NCBI RefSeq assembly: GCF_016464385.1
Contig: NZ_JADMLH010000014.1
Span: forward strand, 1-64,000
DNA length: 64,000 bases
Direction: 5' to 3'
Origin: Nucisporomicrobium flavum
GTDB lineage: Bacteria; Actinomycetota; Actinomycetes; Mycobacteriales; Micromonosporaceae
Each line of letters opens with the position of its first letter. The stretch's first letter is position 1. Below are positions 46,658 to 55,122 of the stretch, piece by piece. The translations under genes and the position numbers were made by a program. The notes below the pieces were generated by a model. It was not told the DNA's origin and did no database searches. It was given only the letters and a program-made list of their open reading frames with translations.

Positions 46658-49552
46658 ATCGACACCGAAACGAGCTCGGCACGGACGGAGGCCGCCCCCG
46701 TCGACCTGTCCGGGGTCGCGGCGCTGCGTGCCGTCCTGCTGATCCGCCCCTTCCGGCGGCTCTGGCTCGTGCTCAGCGTCGCGTCCTTCGGCGACTGGAT
46801 CGGCATCCTCGCCACCGCCCTCTTCGCCTCGCAGCAGGTCACCGGCAGCGTGGCGCAGGGCAGCGCGTTCAGCAGCACGATCGCGATCCGCCTGCTCCCG
46901 GCCCTGGTCCTGGGGCCGATCGCCGGCGTCATGGCCGACCGGTTCGACCGGCGCTACACCATGGTCATCTGCGACATCCTGCGCTTCTTCGTGTACGGGT
47001 CCATCCCGGTCGTCGCCCTCATCAGCGACTCCGGCGCGTTCACGGTGACCTGGACGGTGATCGCCACCTTCATCGGCGAGACGATCACGTTGATGTGGAT
47101 CCCGGCCAAGGAGGCCGCGGTACCCAACCTCATCCCCAAGGGCCGGCTCGAGGCGTCGAACCAGCTCACGCTGATCACCACGTACGGCATCACCCCGATC
47201 CTCGCCGCCCTCGTCCTCGCCGCCCTCGACGGCGTGGTCCGCGGCCCCATCGGCGGCCTGCCCACCTGGGCGTCCCCGGTGCAGATCGCGCTCTACATCA
47301 ACGCGCTGTCCCGGGCGGCGACGGCCGCGGTCGTGTTCTTCGGCATCAAAGAGATCAGCGCCGGCCGGCGGGAACGCCAGCAGAAGAACGCCGAGCAGAG
47401 CATGTTCCGGCAGTTCGTCGAGGGCTGGAAGTACATCGGCAACACCCCGTTCGTCCGCGGCCTGGTGCTCGGCATCTTCGGCGCGTTCGCGGGCGCCGGC
47501 ATCGTCGTCGGCACGGCCCGCTTCTTCACCGCCTCCCTCGGCGCGGGCGACGCTGCGTTCTACCTGCTGTTCGCGACCCTGTTCATCGGCCTCGCGATCG
47601 GCATCGGCCTCGGCCCGGCAATCGTCAAGGAGCTGTCGCGGCGCCGCTGGTTCGGCATGAGCATCGTGCTCGCCAGCGGCGCGGTGGCCTTCCTGTCGGT
47701 GGCGTTCCACCTGTCCATGGCCCTGTTCGGTGCGCTCTTCGTGGGCGCGGGCGCGGGCATGGCGTTCCTCGCCGGCGTCACCCTCCTCGGCGGCCAGGTC
47801 GGCGACGAGGTCCGCGGCCGCGTGTTCGCCGTCGTCCAGATCGGCGCCCGGCTCGTCCTGCTGCTCGCGATCTCCCTCGCCGGCGTCCTCGTCGGCCTCG
47901 GCAGCAGCCGCACGGTCCGCGCCGGCGACATCTCCGTAGACATCTCGTCCACCCGCGTGCTGCTCCTGGTCGCGGGAGCCATCGGCGTCTGGACCGGCAT
48001 CAGCGCGTTCCGCCAGATGGACGACAAACACGGCGTCCCGGTCCTGGCGGACCTGTGGGGCGCGGTCCGCGGGCGCCCGCTGTCGCCGGCCGAGCCCTTC
48101 ACGCGTACGGGAATCTTCGTGGTCTTCGAAGGCGGCGAGGGTGCGGGAAAGTCCACCCAGGTCACCCGCCTCTCGGAGGCGCTCCGCGCCGCCGGCAACG
48201 ACGTGGTCGTGACCCGCGAACCGGGCGCAACCGACATGGGCGCGAGAATCCGCAGCCTCGTCCTCTCCAACGGCGCTGACGCCGACGCCCCCTCACCCCG
48301 CGCCGAAGCCCTGCTCTACGCGGCGGACCGGGCACACCACGTGGCCACGGTCGTCCGCCCGGCCCTGGAACGAGGAGCGGTCGTGATCAGCGACCGGTAC
48401 GTGGACTCCTCCCTCGCCTACCAGGGCGCCGGCCGCACCCTGCCGGTCCAGGAAATCTCCTGGCTCTCATCCTGGGCCACGGGCGGCCTCAAACCGGACC
48501 TGGTCGTCCTCCTCGACGTCGACCCCACGGTCGGCCTGGGCCGCGTCGACAGCCGAGGCCAAGGCGCCGACCGCCTCGAAAGCGAATCCCGCGCGTTCCA
48601 TGAACGGGTCCGGTACGCCTTCCTCGACCTCGCCTCGGCAGACCCCAAGCGCTACCTGGTCCTGGACGCCTCCCGCCCGATGGAGGAAATCGCCGGCGCG
48701 GTCGCGATCCGGGTGAACGCCCTGCTCAACGGCGAGGAATACCACACCGAACCGGCACGAAGAGCGGACCCGGACGAAACCCAGGTCATGCGGGCGGGCA
48801 CGGACCCGTCGCCGACCATGGCGATGCCGGAGGGCGACGTTTCCCGGACGATGCCGATGCCCGGAGACCCGCTGGGCAGCGGGCATTCCGAGGAGACGGT
48901 CGTGGTGCGGTCGGTGGGAGGCCCGGACGAGACCGCGGTGATCCTGCCGGCGGGCTCACCGTCATCGGGGATGCCACAGCCGCCGGAGTCACCCGAGGCG
49001 ACCCAGGTCATTCCGTCCGCGGAGGCGACCCAGGTGGTGGCATCTCCCGACGCGACGCAGGTACTCCCTCCCTCCGGGACTGGGTCCGCTTCATCGTCCT
49101 CCGGCTCCGGCTCCGGCTCCGGCTCCGACTCCGGCTCTGGCTCGGTGGCGGCCTCGTCGCTCGCTGGGTCCTCCGTCTCGGATCCGGATCCGGGTACGTC
49201 GGATGCGGAGACGCCGCTCGAGGTGCTCGAGGAGATGACCGGCAATCGCGCCGTCGCCGACGAGGTTGCCCCGGCCCGGCCTGAGCCCCCAGCCAGCACC
49301 AACCGCGACTCTGCCTCGGACCGCGACCCTGCCTCGGACCGCGACCGCGACCCCGGCTTGGACCGCGACCGCGACCGCGACCCGGGCTCGGACCGGGACA
49401 CCGACGCCGATGGCGGCCTGGACCGCGACCTCGGGTCGGATCGCGACGCCGACGCCGACGGCGATGGCGACGGCGACGGCGGCCCGGACCGTGACGCCGG
49501 CCCGGGAGCGGGTGGGCGACCGCCGGTGGGCGAGCGAGAATCGACGCCATGA
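46658..49552 (+). CDS. tmk: MFS transporter-thymidylate kinase fusion with low-complexity tail
   Basis: A 964-residue fusion if counted from 46658. Residues about 30-470 are an MFS-type membrane domain (VMADRFDRRYTMVICD is the loop signature). Residues about 485-700 are thymidylate kinase: FEGGEGAGKST (P-loop), TREPGATDMG and SDRYVDSSLAYQG. The last 260 residues are disordered, with ETQV/ATQV repeats and runs of Asp-Arg. The conserved N-terminus (from IDTETSSARTEAAPVD) begins at an ATC codon 8 bases after GGGAGG. The first in-frame ATG/GTG/TTG is GTG 46769, inside the membrane domain. I therefore annotate an ATC start. The kinase makes dTDP for DNA synthesis. The gene is coupled to holB by ATGA overlap. 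Confidence 0.85.
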   Translation: MDTETSSARTEAAPVDLSGVAALRAVLLIRPFRRLWLVLSVASFGDWIGILATALFASQQVTGSVAQGSAFSSTIAIRLLPALVLGPIAGVMADRFDRRYTMVICDILRFFVYGSIPVVALISDSGAFTVTWTVIATFIGETITLMWIPAKEAAVPNLIPKGRLEASNQLTLITTYGITPILAALVLAALDGVVRGPIGGLPTWASPVQIALYINALSRAATAAVVFFGIKEISAGRRERQQKNAEQSMFRQFVEGWKYIGNTPFVRGLVLGIFGAFAGAGIVVGTARFFTASLGAGDAAFYLLFATLFIGLAIGIGLGPAIVKELSRRRWFGMSIVLASGAVAFLSVAFHLSMALFGALFVGAGAGMAFLAGVTLLGGQVGDEVRGRVFAVVQIGARLVLLLAISLAGVLVGLGSSRTVRAGDISVDISSTRVLLLVAGAIGVWTGISAFRQMDDKHGVPVLADLWGAVRGRPLSPAEPFTRTGIFVVFEGGEGAGKSTQVTRLSEALRAAGNDVVVTREPGATDMGARIRSLVLSNGADADAPSPRAEALLYAADRAHHVATVVRPALERGAVVISDRYVDSSLAYQGAGRTLPVQEISWLSSWATGGLKPDLVVLLDVDPTVGLGRVDSRGQGADRLESESRAFHERVRYAFLDLASADPKRYLVLDASRPMEEIAGAVAIRVNALLNGEEYHTEPARRADPDETQVMRAGTDPSPTMAMPEGDVSRTMPMPGDPLGSGHSEETVVVRSVGGPDETAVILPAGSPSSGMPQPPESPEATQVIPSAEATQVVASPDATQVLPPSGTGSASSSSGSGSGSGSDSGSGSVAASSLAGSSVSDPDPGTSDAETPLEVLEEMTGNRAVADEVAPARPEPPASTNRDSASDRDPASDRDRDPGLDRDRDRDPGSDRDTDADGGLDRDLGSDRDADADGDGDGDGGPDRDAGPGAGGRPPVGERESTP

Positions 49553-50739
49553 GCGTGTTCGCCGACCTGGTGGGGCAGGACGAAGCCGTTGTCACCCTGA
49601 GCCGGGCTGCCGCGGCCGCCGCGCGCATCGTGGCCGGCGACGACGTCGCCGCGGGGGCGATGACGCACGCGTGGATCTTCACCGGCCCGCCCGGCTCCGG
49701 TCGGTCCGTGGCGGCCCGCGCCTTCGCCGCCGCGCTGCAGTGCGAACGCAACGGTGCCGGCTGCGGCGAGTGTCACGGCTGCCACACGGCCCTCGGCGGC
49801 ACCCACGCCGACATCCGGTACGTCGTTCCCGAAGGCCTGTCGATCGGCGTCAACGAGATGCGCGCGCTCGTGCTGCGCGCCGGCAGTGCCCCGTCCGGCG
49901 GCCGGTGGCAGGCGGTCGTGATCGAGGACGCTGACCGCCTGACGGAAGCGGCCGGCAACGCGCTGCTCAAGGCCATCGAAGAGCCTCCTCCTCGTACGGT
50001 GTTCCTGCTCTGCACCCCCTCCACTCACCCCGACGACATCTCGGTGACGATCCGGTCCCGCTGCCGCGTCGTACCGTTGCGGCAGCCGTCGGCCGAGGCG
50101 GTCGCGGAGGTCCTCGTACGCCGCGACGGCATCGCCCCCGACGTCGCCTCGTGGGCCGCCGCAGCAGCGCAGGGCCATGTCGGCCGCGCGAAGCGCCTCG
50201 CCCGCGACCCGGACGCCCGCAAACGCCGCGAAGCGGTCCTGACCGTCCCGCGCCGCCTCACCGGCGTGGGCGCCTGCTTCGACGCCGCCTCGGCGCTCAT
50301 CGAGGCCGCGGAGGCCGAAGCCGCGGCCACCGTGACCGAAACCGACAGCACGGAACGCGCAGCCCTCGAACAAGCCCTCGGAGCCGGCGGTACGGGCCGA
50401 GGCGCAGCCGGAGCGATGCGCGGAGCGGCCGGCCAGCTCAAGGAACTCGAGAAGCGCCAGAAGTCCCGCCTCACCCGCTCCCAACGCGACGCCCTCGACC
50501 GCGCGCTCGTCGACCTCGCCGGCTTCTACCGCGACGTCCTCATCACGAACCTGCGTGCGCCGGTGCCCGTCGTGCACACCGACACCGCCCCGCAGTCCGA
50601 GGCGGCCGCCGGCAAGTGGTCACCGGAGAGCACGTTGCGACGGCTCGAAGCGGTGCTGGCCTGCCGCGAGGCGATCGAGTTGAACGTCAAGCCGAAGATC
50701 GCCGTGGAGGCGATGATGCTGAACCTCTGGCGAGGCTGA
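49549..50739 (+). CDS. holB: DNA polymerase III delta' subunit
   Basis: A 396-residue clamp-loader subunit. The AAA+ fold begins with LVGQDEAV. The P-loop region reads GPPGSGRSVAA, with Arg in place of the catalytic Lys, as expected for the non-hydrolysing delta' subunit. A zinc module follows: CERNGAGCGECHGC near residue 65. EDADRLTEAAGNALLKAIEE and RSRCRVVPL (with the arginine-finger Arg) are also typical. The start overlaps the tmk-fusion stop. Part of the replisome and needed to load the beta clamp. Confidence 0.92.
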   Translation: MSVFADLVGQDEAVVTLSRAAAAAARIVAGDDVAAGAMTHAWIFTGPPGSGRSVAARAFAAALQCERNGAGCGECHGCHTALGGTHADIRYVVPEGLSIGVNEMRALVLRAGSAPSGGRWQAVVIEDADRLTEAAGNALLKAIEEPPPRTVFLLCTPSTHPDDISVTIRSRCRVVPLRQPSAEAVAEVLVRRDGIAPDVASWAAAAAQGHVGRAKRLARDPDARKRREAVLTVPRRLTGVGACFDAASALIEAAEAEAAATVTETDSTERAALEQALGAGGTGRGAAGAMRGAAGQLKELEKRQKSRLTRSQRDALDRALVDLAGFYRDVLITNLRAPVPVVHTDTAPQSEAAAGKWSPESTLRRLEAVLACREAIELNVKPKIAVEAMMLNLWRG

Positions 50740-51089
50740 CCTCCTCCAGTGCCGGCGTCCCTCGGGGCGCATCGAATGTGCAGGGCTTCTTGCTGGTGGC
50801 TGACATCGGCGTCCTTACGAATCGGTCGGCTGTGATGGCTACGCGCAGCGGTGCCGCTGGCTGGCAGACGCACCTGCCGGGGCGGTCAGTCCTCGTGAGG
50901 CCCGTCCCCGCACGAAGTCTTCCACGGCCGCTGCCCCCAACCGGGGTTATCCACAAGAGCGGCCAACTGCGGCACGCCGGGGCAGTTATCCACAAGGGAC
51001 GTCCGAAGGGGATGCGCGGCGGATGCCCGACCGGGTACGGTTCGGTGCCGGAACGCAATCACGGCGGTACGCCCGGTAAGGAGCCGACG
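50740..51089. promoter_or_regulatory. Intergenic region with two perfect DnaA-box-like sites
   Basis: TTATCCACA, the 9-base DnaA-box consensus, occurs at 50947-50955 and 50986-50994 in the same orientation, 39 bases apart, each followed by AG. They lie 96-143 bases before the YbaB-like gene and may regulate it or titrate DnaA. No other gene is seen in these 350 bases. Confidence 0.6.
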
Positions 51090-51416
51090 ATGCCCCGCGA
51101 GATCGACGAGGCGTGGATCGATGAGGCGATCAAGCGCTACCGCCGCCTCGACGTCCTGCGGGCCGAGTTCGACAGGGCGGTCGCGGCCCATGTCGTCTCG
51201 GTCCACTCCCCGGACGACACGGTTGAAGTATTGGTCACCGCGGCGGGCGACATCACGGACGTCCGCATCCGCGGCAACCTGCAGAACCGGAACGCGACAG
51301 ACCTGGCGCGAGAGGTGCAAGCAGTGGTCACGAACGCTACCGAAGCGGCCCGATGGGCCAGGGAAAAACTCCACGACGAGATCTTCGGCGCCTTCCGCTC
51401 CCTGGGAGAACACTGA
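51090..51416 (+). CDS. YbaB/EbfC-family nucleoid-associated protein
   Basis: A 108-residue protein. The N-terminal helix (AIKRYRRLDVLRAEFDRAV) is followed by a beta sheet with VEVLVTAAGDITDVRIRGNL and a C-terminal helix (ATDLAREVQAVVTNATEAAR), the arrangement of YbaB proteins. In actinobacteria many YbaB-like proteins are found next to small type VII secretion substrates, as here. The start ATG at 51090 has AAGGAG with 6 bases of spacing. The stop forms TGATG with an ATG opening into a 42-bp repeat. Confidence 0.75.
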   Translation: MPREIDEAWIDEAIKRYRRLDVLRAEFDRAVAAHVVSVHSPDDTVEVLVTAAGDITDVRIRGNLQNRNATDLAREVQAVVTNATEAARWAREKLHDEIFGAFRSLGEH

Positions 51417-51628
51417 TGGTCCCGCGGCGAGCATCGACGCCTCCGGGGAGTGCGATGAGGGCTTCGCGGCGAGCGTCGACGGCTCCGGGGAGTGCGATGA
51501 GGGTCTCGCGGCGAGCGTCGACGGCTCCGGGGAGTGCGATGAGGGCTTCGCGGAGAGCATCTCTGGCTCCGCAGCAAACATCGATGGCCTCGCGGGGAGC
51601 ACAGGTGAACTCACAGAGGGCCAGCTGA
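51417..51628 (+). repeat. 42-bp minisatellite after the YbaB-like gene
   Basis: A 42-bp unit beginning GCGAGCGTCGACGGCTCC is present in three close copies and one diverged copy. The period is a multiple of three, so frames stay open through it. One reads a 14-residue repeat GSGECDEGFAASVD and runs to a TGA at 51694 that overlaps the next gene start. Another, starting at ATG 51416 right on the YbaB stop, reads RRASTAPGSAMRAS and ends at 51628. Which frame, if any, is translated is unclear. Confidence 0.75.
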
Positions 51629-51695
51629 TGGGCAGCCCGACAACACTGGTGCACTCGCTGACAGAACTCTGCGCACCCCGCCGGGAGGAGCGGTG

Positions 51696-51992
51696 ATGGA
51701 ACACCTCGCCGAGCGCCTCGAATCCGCGGCCGACGCACTGACCACAGTGGACCGCTCGCTGCCCGTGCATGTCGCCTCCCTGGGCGCCTTCGCGGCGGAC
51801 GACGCGGGCGTGCCGGGTCGCGTGGGCAAGCAGTTGCACGATCGCTGGGCCGCCGTGATCGCCGCGCGTGCCCGCGAGGCCGCCGATACGGCGAAAGGCC
51901 TGACGGACCTCGCTGCCGACGTACGCCTGACAGCCAAGACCTACGCGGAGACCGACGACGAAGCGGCTCGTCGCGTACGCCGGGGGATTTGA
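51696..51992 (+). CDS. EspC/WXG100-like small protein (type VII secretion substrate candidate)
   Basis: A 98-residue helical protein. The two-helix hairpin form, the Trp in HDRWAAVIAAR at the turn region and the C-terminal YAETDDEAARR, which fits the YxxxD/E export signal, point to the EspC-type group of type VII secretion substrates. The ATG at 51696 has GGGAGGAG 5 bases upstream and overlaps a TGA from the repeat-containing frame. No ESX export genes are seen in the window. The call is by form and motif only. Confidence 0.6.
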   Translation: MEHLAERLESAADALTTVDRSLPVHVASLGAFAADDAGVPGRVGKQLHDRWAAVIAARAREAADTAKGLTDLAADVRLTAKTYAETDDEAARRVRRGI

Positions 51993-52074
51993 TGACCTTG
52001 TCTGTGTCCATCAGAGGGATGCTCCGGCCGTTCACGACGATGCGGGCGAGCGCGGCCGGGAAACGAGTGCCGTG

Positions 52075-52692
52075 ATGGATCGGCTGAACGAACTGCTCGA
52101 GACGGCCGGGCCGCTCCTGCGCCGGGTCGACGCGACGATCGCCGGCGCCGGTGCCTCGCCCAGCGATGAGGTCTGGACGCAGCTGCGCCGCGTACGATTG
52201 CTTCCCGGGGACGCGGTGCGGGCGGTCGTGGCACTGCGTCCGGCCGACCTCGCGGACGCGGCCCCTGAGCTGCGTGCGGACGCGCGCGCCTATGCGGTGC
52301 TGGCCGGGTCGCTGCCGGCGCCGGGGGAGTGGTCGGGCATAGCTGCCGATGCGTACGACCGGGTGCGCGTGCGTACGGCCACCCATCTGAGCGGCGGCCA
52401 CGACAGCCTCGATGAGCGTCTCCAAGCATCCGCTGATCTTGCGGACGACCTGGTCACGTGGATGCGTCAGACCCGTGAGGCGGTGGCCGCGGTCCTCGCC
52501 GACGCGCTCGGGTCACTCGAGGCAGTGGTCCTCGCGGGCAACAAAGTGGACATCACCGAACCGAGGGAGATGGCAGCCGCGGCGACAATGGCGGAGAAGG
52601 TGCTGCGCACTGTGGCGGATGCATACGACCGAGCGGCTGGCCTGCTGCACACGACGGCAGCCCTCGCCGAGCCGACGACCAGGGTCCAGTAA
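52075..52692 (+). CDS. Helical protein with WXG-like motif
   Basis: A 205-residue, almost entirely helical protein. GEWSGIAADAYDRVRVRTAT near residue 82 has the W-S-G-x-A-A-x-A-Y pattern of WXG100-like domains. It is the last of three plus-strand genes (YbaB-like, EspC-like, this one), a set recurring in actinobacteria and tied to type VII secretion. The upstream 82-base gap has no strong ribosome site; ATG 52075 is chosen, GTG 52072 is the alternative. The partner could be the 98-residue protein just before it. Confidence 0.6.
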   Translation: MDRLNELLETAGPLLRRVDATIAGAGASPSDEVWTQLRRVRLLPGDAVRAVVALRPADLADAAPELRADARAYAVLAGSLPAPGEWSGIAADAYDRVRVRTATHLSGGHDSLDERLQASADLADDLVTWMRQTREAVAAVLADALGSLEAVVLAGNKVDITEPREMAAAATMAEKVLRTVADAYDRAAGLLHTTAALAEPTTRVQ

Positions 52693-53247
52693 GGCCGGGC
52701 GGTCCCGGTGAGGTCAGGCGGTCCCGGTAGGCCCCGCGATCCGGGTCGCCGTGAGACCAGGCGGTCGCGGCAGAACTCCGCCGTCGGGGTCGCCGTGAGG
52801 CTGGGCGGTCGCGGATGCGGGGAGGCCGGGCGGCGGTCGCGGTCCGATGGCGCGCATCAAACCCCGGACATGGCAACGGCGCCGCACTCGGTTACCGGTT
52901 CCGAGAGCGACGCCGTGGCCTTTCCTGCACCCCCCGCAGGCTCAGTTCCACTCAACGCCTCCCGGGCCGCTTTGTCGCCTCCCCGGGCGAGGAATGGGCC
53001 GCTCGGTCGATTCAGGACGGCACGAGCGGCGTACCCGGGCTTGGCCGTCGGTCGCCCCCGGTCGGCTCGACGGCCCATATCGAAGATCATCCAAGCAAGG
53101 CGCCTGCCGAGCGCCCAGGACCGTCCCCGCCGCGTCCAGGGCTGTCCCCGCCGCGTCCAGGGCCGTCCCCGCCGCGGCCGACGGCGCCCCCGCATCCCGA
53201 AGGTCATGCAAGCAACCCGCCTGCCGAGCGCCCAGGACCATCCCCCG
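52693..53247. repeat. Gene-free region with diverged copies of the neighbouring gene end
   Basis: No supported gene. The last 50 bases of the LPXTG gene (minus strand, ending at 53248) are echoed twice further left: segments at about 53083-53120 and 53199-53236 both contain CGCCTGCCGAGCGCCCAGGA and the bases that encode FGMRGR. Between them lies an 18-bp unit, GTCCCCGCCGCGTCCAGG, repeated about three times. The first 150 bases have GGCGGTCGCGG repeats. Confidence 0.65.
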
Positions 53248-54984
53248 TCACGGCCGAGGACGTCCCCGCATCCCGAAGATCAGCGCCGCCGTACCCGCGA
53301 TCAGCAAAGCCACCCCACTCAATGCCATCACGTCGACCCGCGGCCCCGTGATGGGCAGGCCGCCGCCGGATCCCGCCGCTTCCGCGCCAGACACCGCGCC
53401 CGGCGTTTCGGGTGCCACGGCCGCGGCTTCGAGGACGCCCATGTCGAAGTCGAGCACGCCCTCGCCGTACGCGGGCTTGGTGCGGTGGTCCGACGCTGCC
53501 TGGGTGATCGTCACGGACAGTGCGGCCGCGCGGGCCGCGATGGCGCGGCCGCGGGCGGCCTGGCGTACGTCGCCGAGCGAGATCCGGACCTTGGTGCCGG
53601 GTTCGGTGACCGGCGCGGTCTCGGTCCTGGGCTCGGCGATCTCGGGCAATTCGGGTACGCCGGGGAGCGAAGCCCCGTCCCCATCCCCCAGCAGCCGCGT
53701 CTTGCCGAGAGCCCCGAGCAACCCCGGCGCGGCGTTCCCGGCCTCCTCGGCACCCGTACCCTTCTTCGGGTCATGCAGGGTGATCTCGATTTCGTCGCCC
53801 GCCGTGTCGAGCCGTTCGGTCTTGAACCCGGCGCCCGACACCTCCACGGTGGCCGGAATGTAGCGAACCTCGCCACCGTCCTTGATGGACATGCTGGCGC
53901 GCAGCGACGGCGCCTTCCGTACGGCCACCTTCACCGCACCGTCGAGCAGCTCGAACGTTCCCACGTCGAGGCCGGCCGAGGCCACGGTCGCCGCAGCGTC
54001 GCCGTGCCGCTCCAGTTCGGTCGTGCTCTCGCTCTGCACCTTGCCGGGTACGCGCACCAGCGCCGCATCACCGTCGGCACCGATCCCAGCATCACGAAGC
54101 CGAGCCGTCGCCCGTGTCACCTCACCGTACGTAACACCGCAGGCCATGCCGGCCTCCCACTGGGCGTGAGTGCTCAACGTGCCGGCGCCCAGGCTGATCG
54201 GGCCGACGTCGGCAGCGCCGGTGGTGCGGCGGTTCGGCCTCTTGTTGGTGGGCGGTGCCTGCTGCTGGAGCGCACCGGAAAGCTCCTGGGACCCCTCGTC
54301 CTCCACGGCGTCGATCACCCGAGCCACCGCCGCGGAGCTGATGGGAGCCTGCGCGACCATGGCTGACTTCGCGTCGCCGACATGGACCTCGGACCTGGCC
54401 TGGCCGCCGGTGGACCCCAGCGCGTTCAGCCGCAGAATCTGGCTCCCGGACTGCGCCGAGTAACGCTCGGCCTGCTCACAGGGTGCAGGTGCGGCACCGG
54501 CGGGGAGTGGAACCGCCAACATCCCCACGGCCCCGACAGCCCCAGCCGCAAGGAGAAACCGCCGCTGCCGCGAACCCGCCCCGCCGCGGCCGACGCCCAC
54601 CGCAGTCCCCGCACCGCCCGCACATGCCGTGCCACTTACGGAGGCCGCGCCACTCACTGAACCCCCGGTTGCGGAACCCGCGCTGCTCACTGAGCCCGCG
54701 GTTGCGGAGCCCGCGCCGCTCACTGAGCCCACGCGGCTTGCGGAAGCGACGCCACCCGCGCACCCAGCGCCGTCCACCGCCCGATCCGCCAGCTCTTCGC
54801 TGCTCAACGTCGCTTTCGCCGCGACCGGCCGCTTCCGCACGGCCGCCGCGGCGGCGAGCTGGCCGAGCCGGCGTCCGCGGTCGAATCGCACGATTGCCGG
54901 CGCCTCGGCCATCCACGTCCGGGAATGCCCGGCGAGCGGTGCGGGCTGTGCAAGATCATCGCGTACGGGCACGGCGGATGTCAT
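53248..54984 (-). CDS. LPXTG-type cell-wall-anchored protein of unknown function
   Basis: A 578-residue protein. The C-terminus has LPITG, a hydrophobic segment (VMALSGVALLIAGTAALIF) and a basic end, the sortase sorting signal. A signal-peptide-like segment, RRFLLAAGAVGAVGMLAVPL ending in PAGAAPAP, lies unusually far in (about residues 145-172). It follows a low-complexity region of SVSGAGSATAG-type repeats. Either the start ATG at 54984 (good GGAGG site) is right and the leader is abnormal, or translation begins internally near GVGRGGAGSRQ. The surface part has no recognised domain; Cys pairs at both ends of its first third could form a disulfide. Confidence 0.7.
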   Translation of the reverse strand: MTSAVPVRDDLAQPAPLAGHSRTWMAEAPAIVRFDRGRRLGQLAAAAAVRKRPVAAKATLSSEELADRAVDGAGCAGGVASASRVGSVSGAGSATAGSVSSAGSATGGSVSGAASVSGTACAGGAGTAVGVGRGGAGSRQRRFLLAAGAVGAVGMLAVPLPAGAAPAPCEQAERYSAQSGSQILRLNALGSTGGQARSEVHVGDAKSAMVAQAPISSAAVARVIDAVEDEGSQELSGALQQQAPPTNKRPNRRTTGAADVGPISLGAGTLSTHAQWEAGMACGVTYGEVTRATARLRDAGIGADGDAALVRVPGKVQSESTTELERHGDAAATVASAGLDVGTFELLDGAVKVAVRKAPSLRASMSIKDGGEVRYIPATVEVSGAGFKTERLDTAGDEIEITLHDPKKGTGAEEAGNAAPGLLGALGKTRLLGDGDGASLPGVPELPEIAEPRTETAPVTEPGTKVRISLGDVRQAARGRAIAARAAALSVTITQAASDHRTKPAYGEGVLDFDMGVLEAAAVAPETPGAVSGAEAAGSGGGLPITGPRVDVMALSGVALLIAGTAALIFGMRGRPRP

Positions 54985-55122
54985 GAAGAAGTCCTCCCCC
55001 AAGGATGCCGCAGTGAGCGGCGTCTACGGGACTGCCCAACGAGGCTCAATGCGCGGGGTTGCGCGGATCTATGTCGTTCTGTGGCATTTCGCACGTCCGG
55101 TCCGTCGCCGTAGGCTGGGCCC

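Noticed and set aside
50947..50994. Chromosomal origin (oriC)
   Set aside because: Only two boxes, no AT-rich region and no dnaA/dnaN neighbours.
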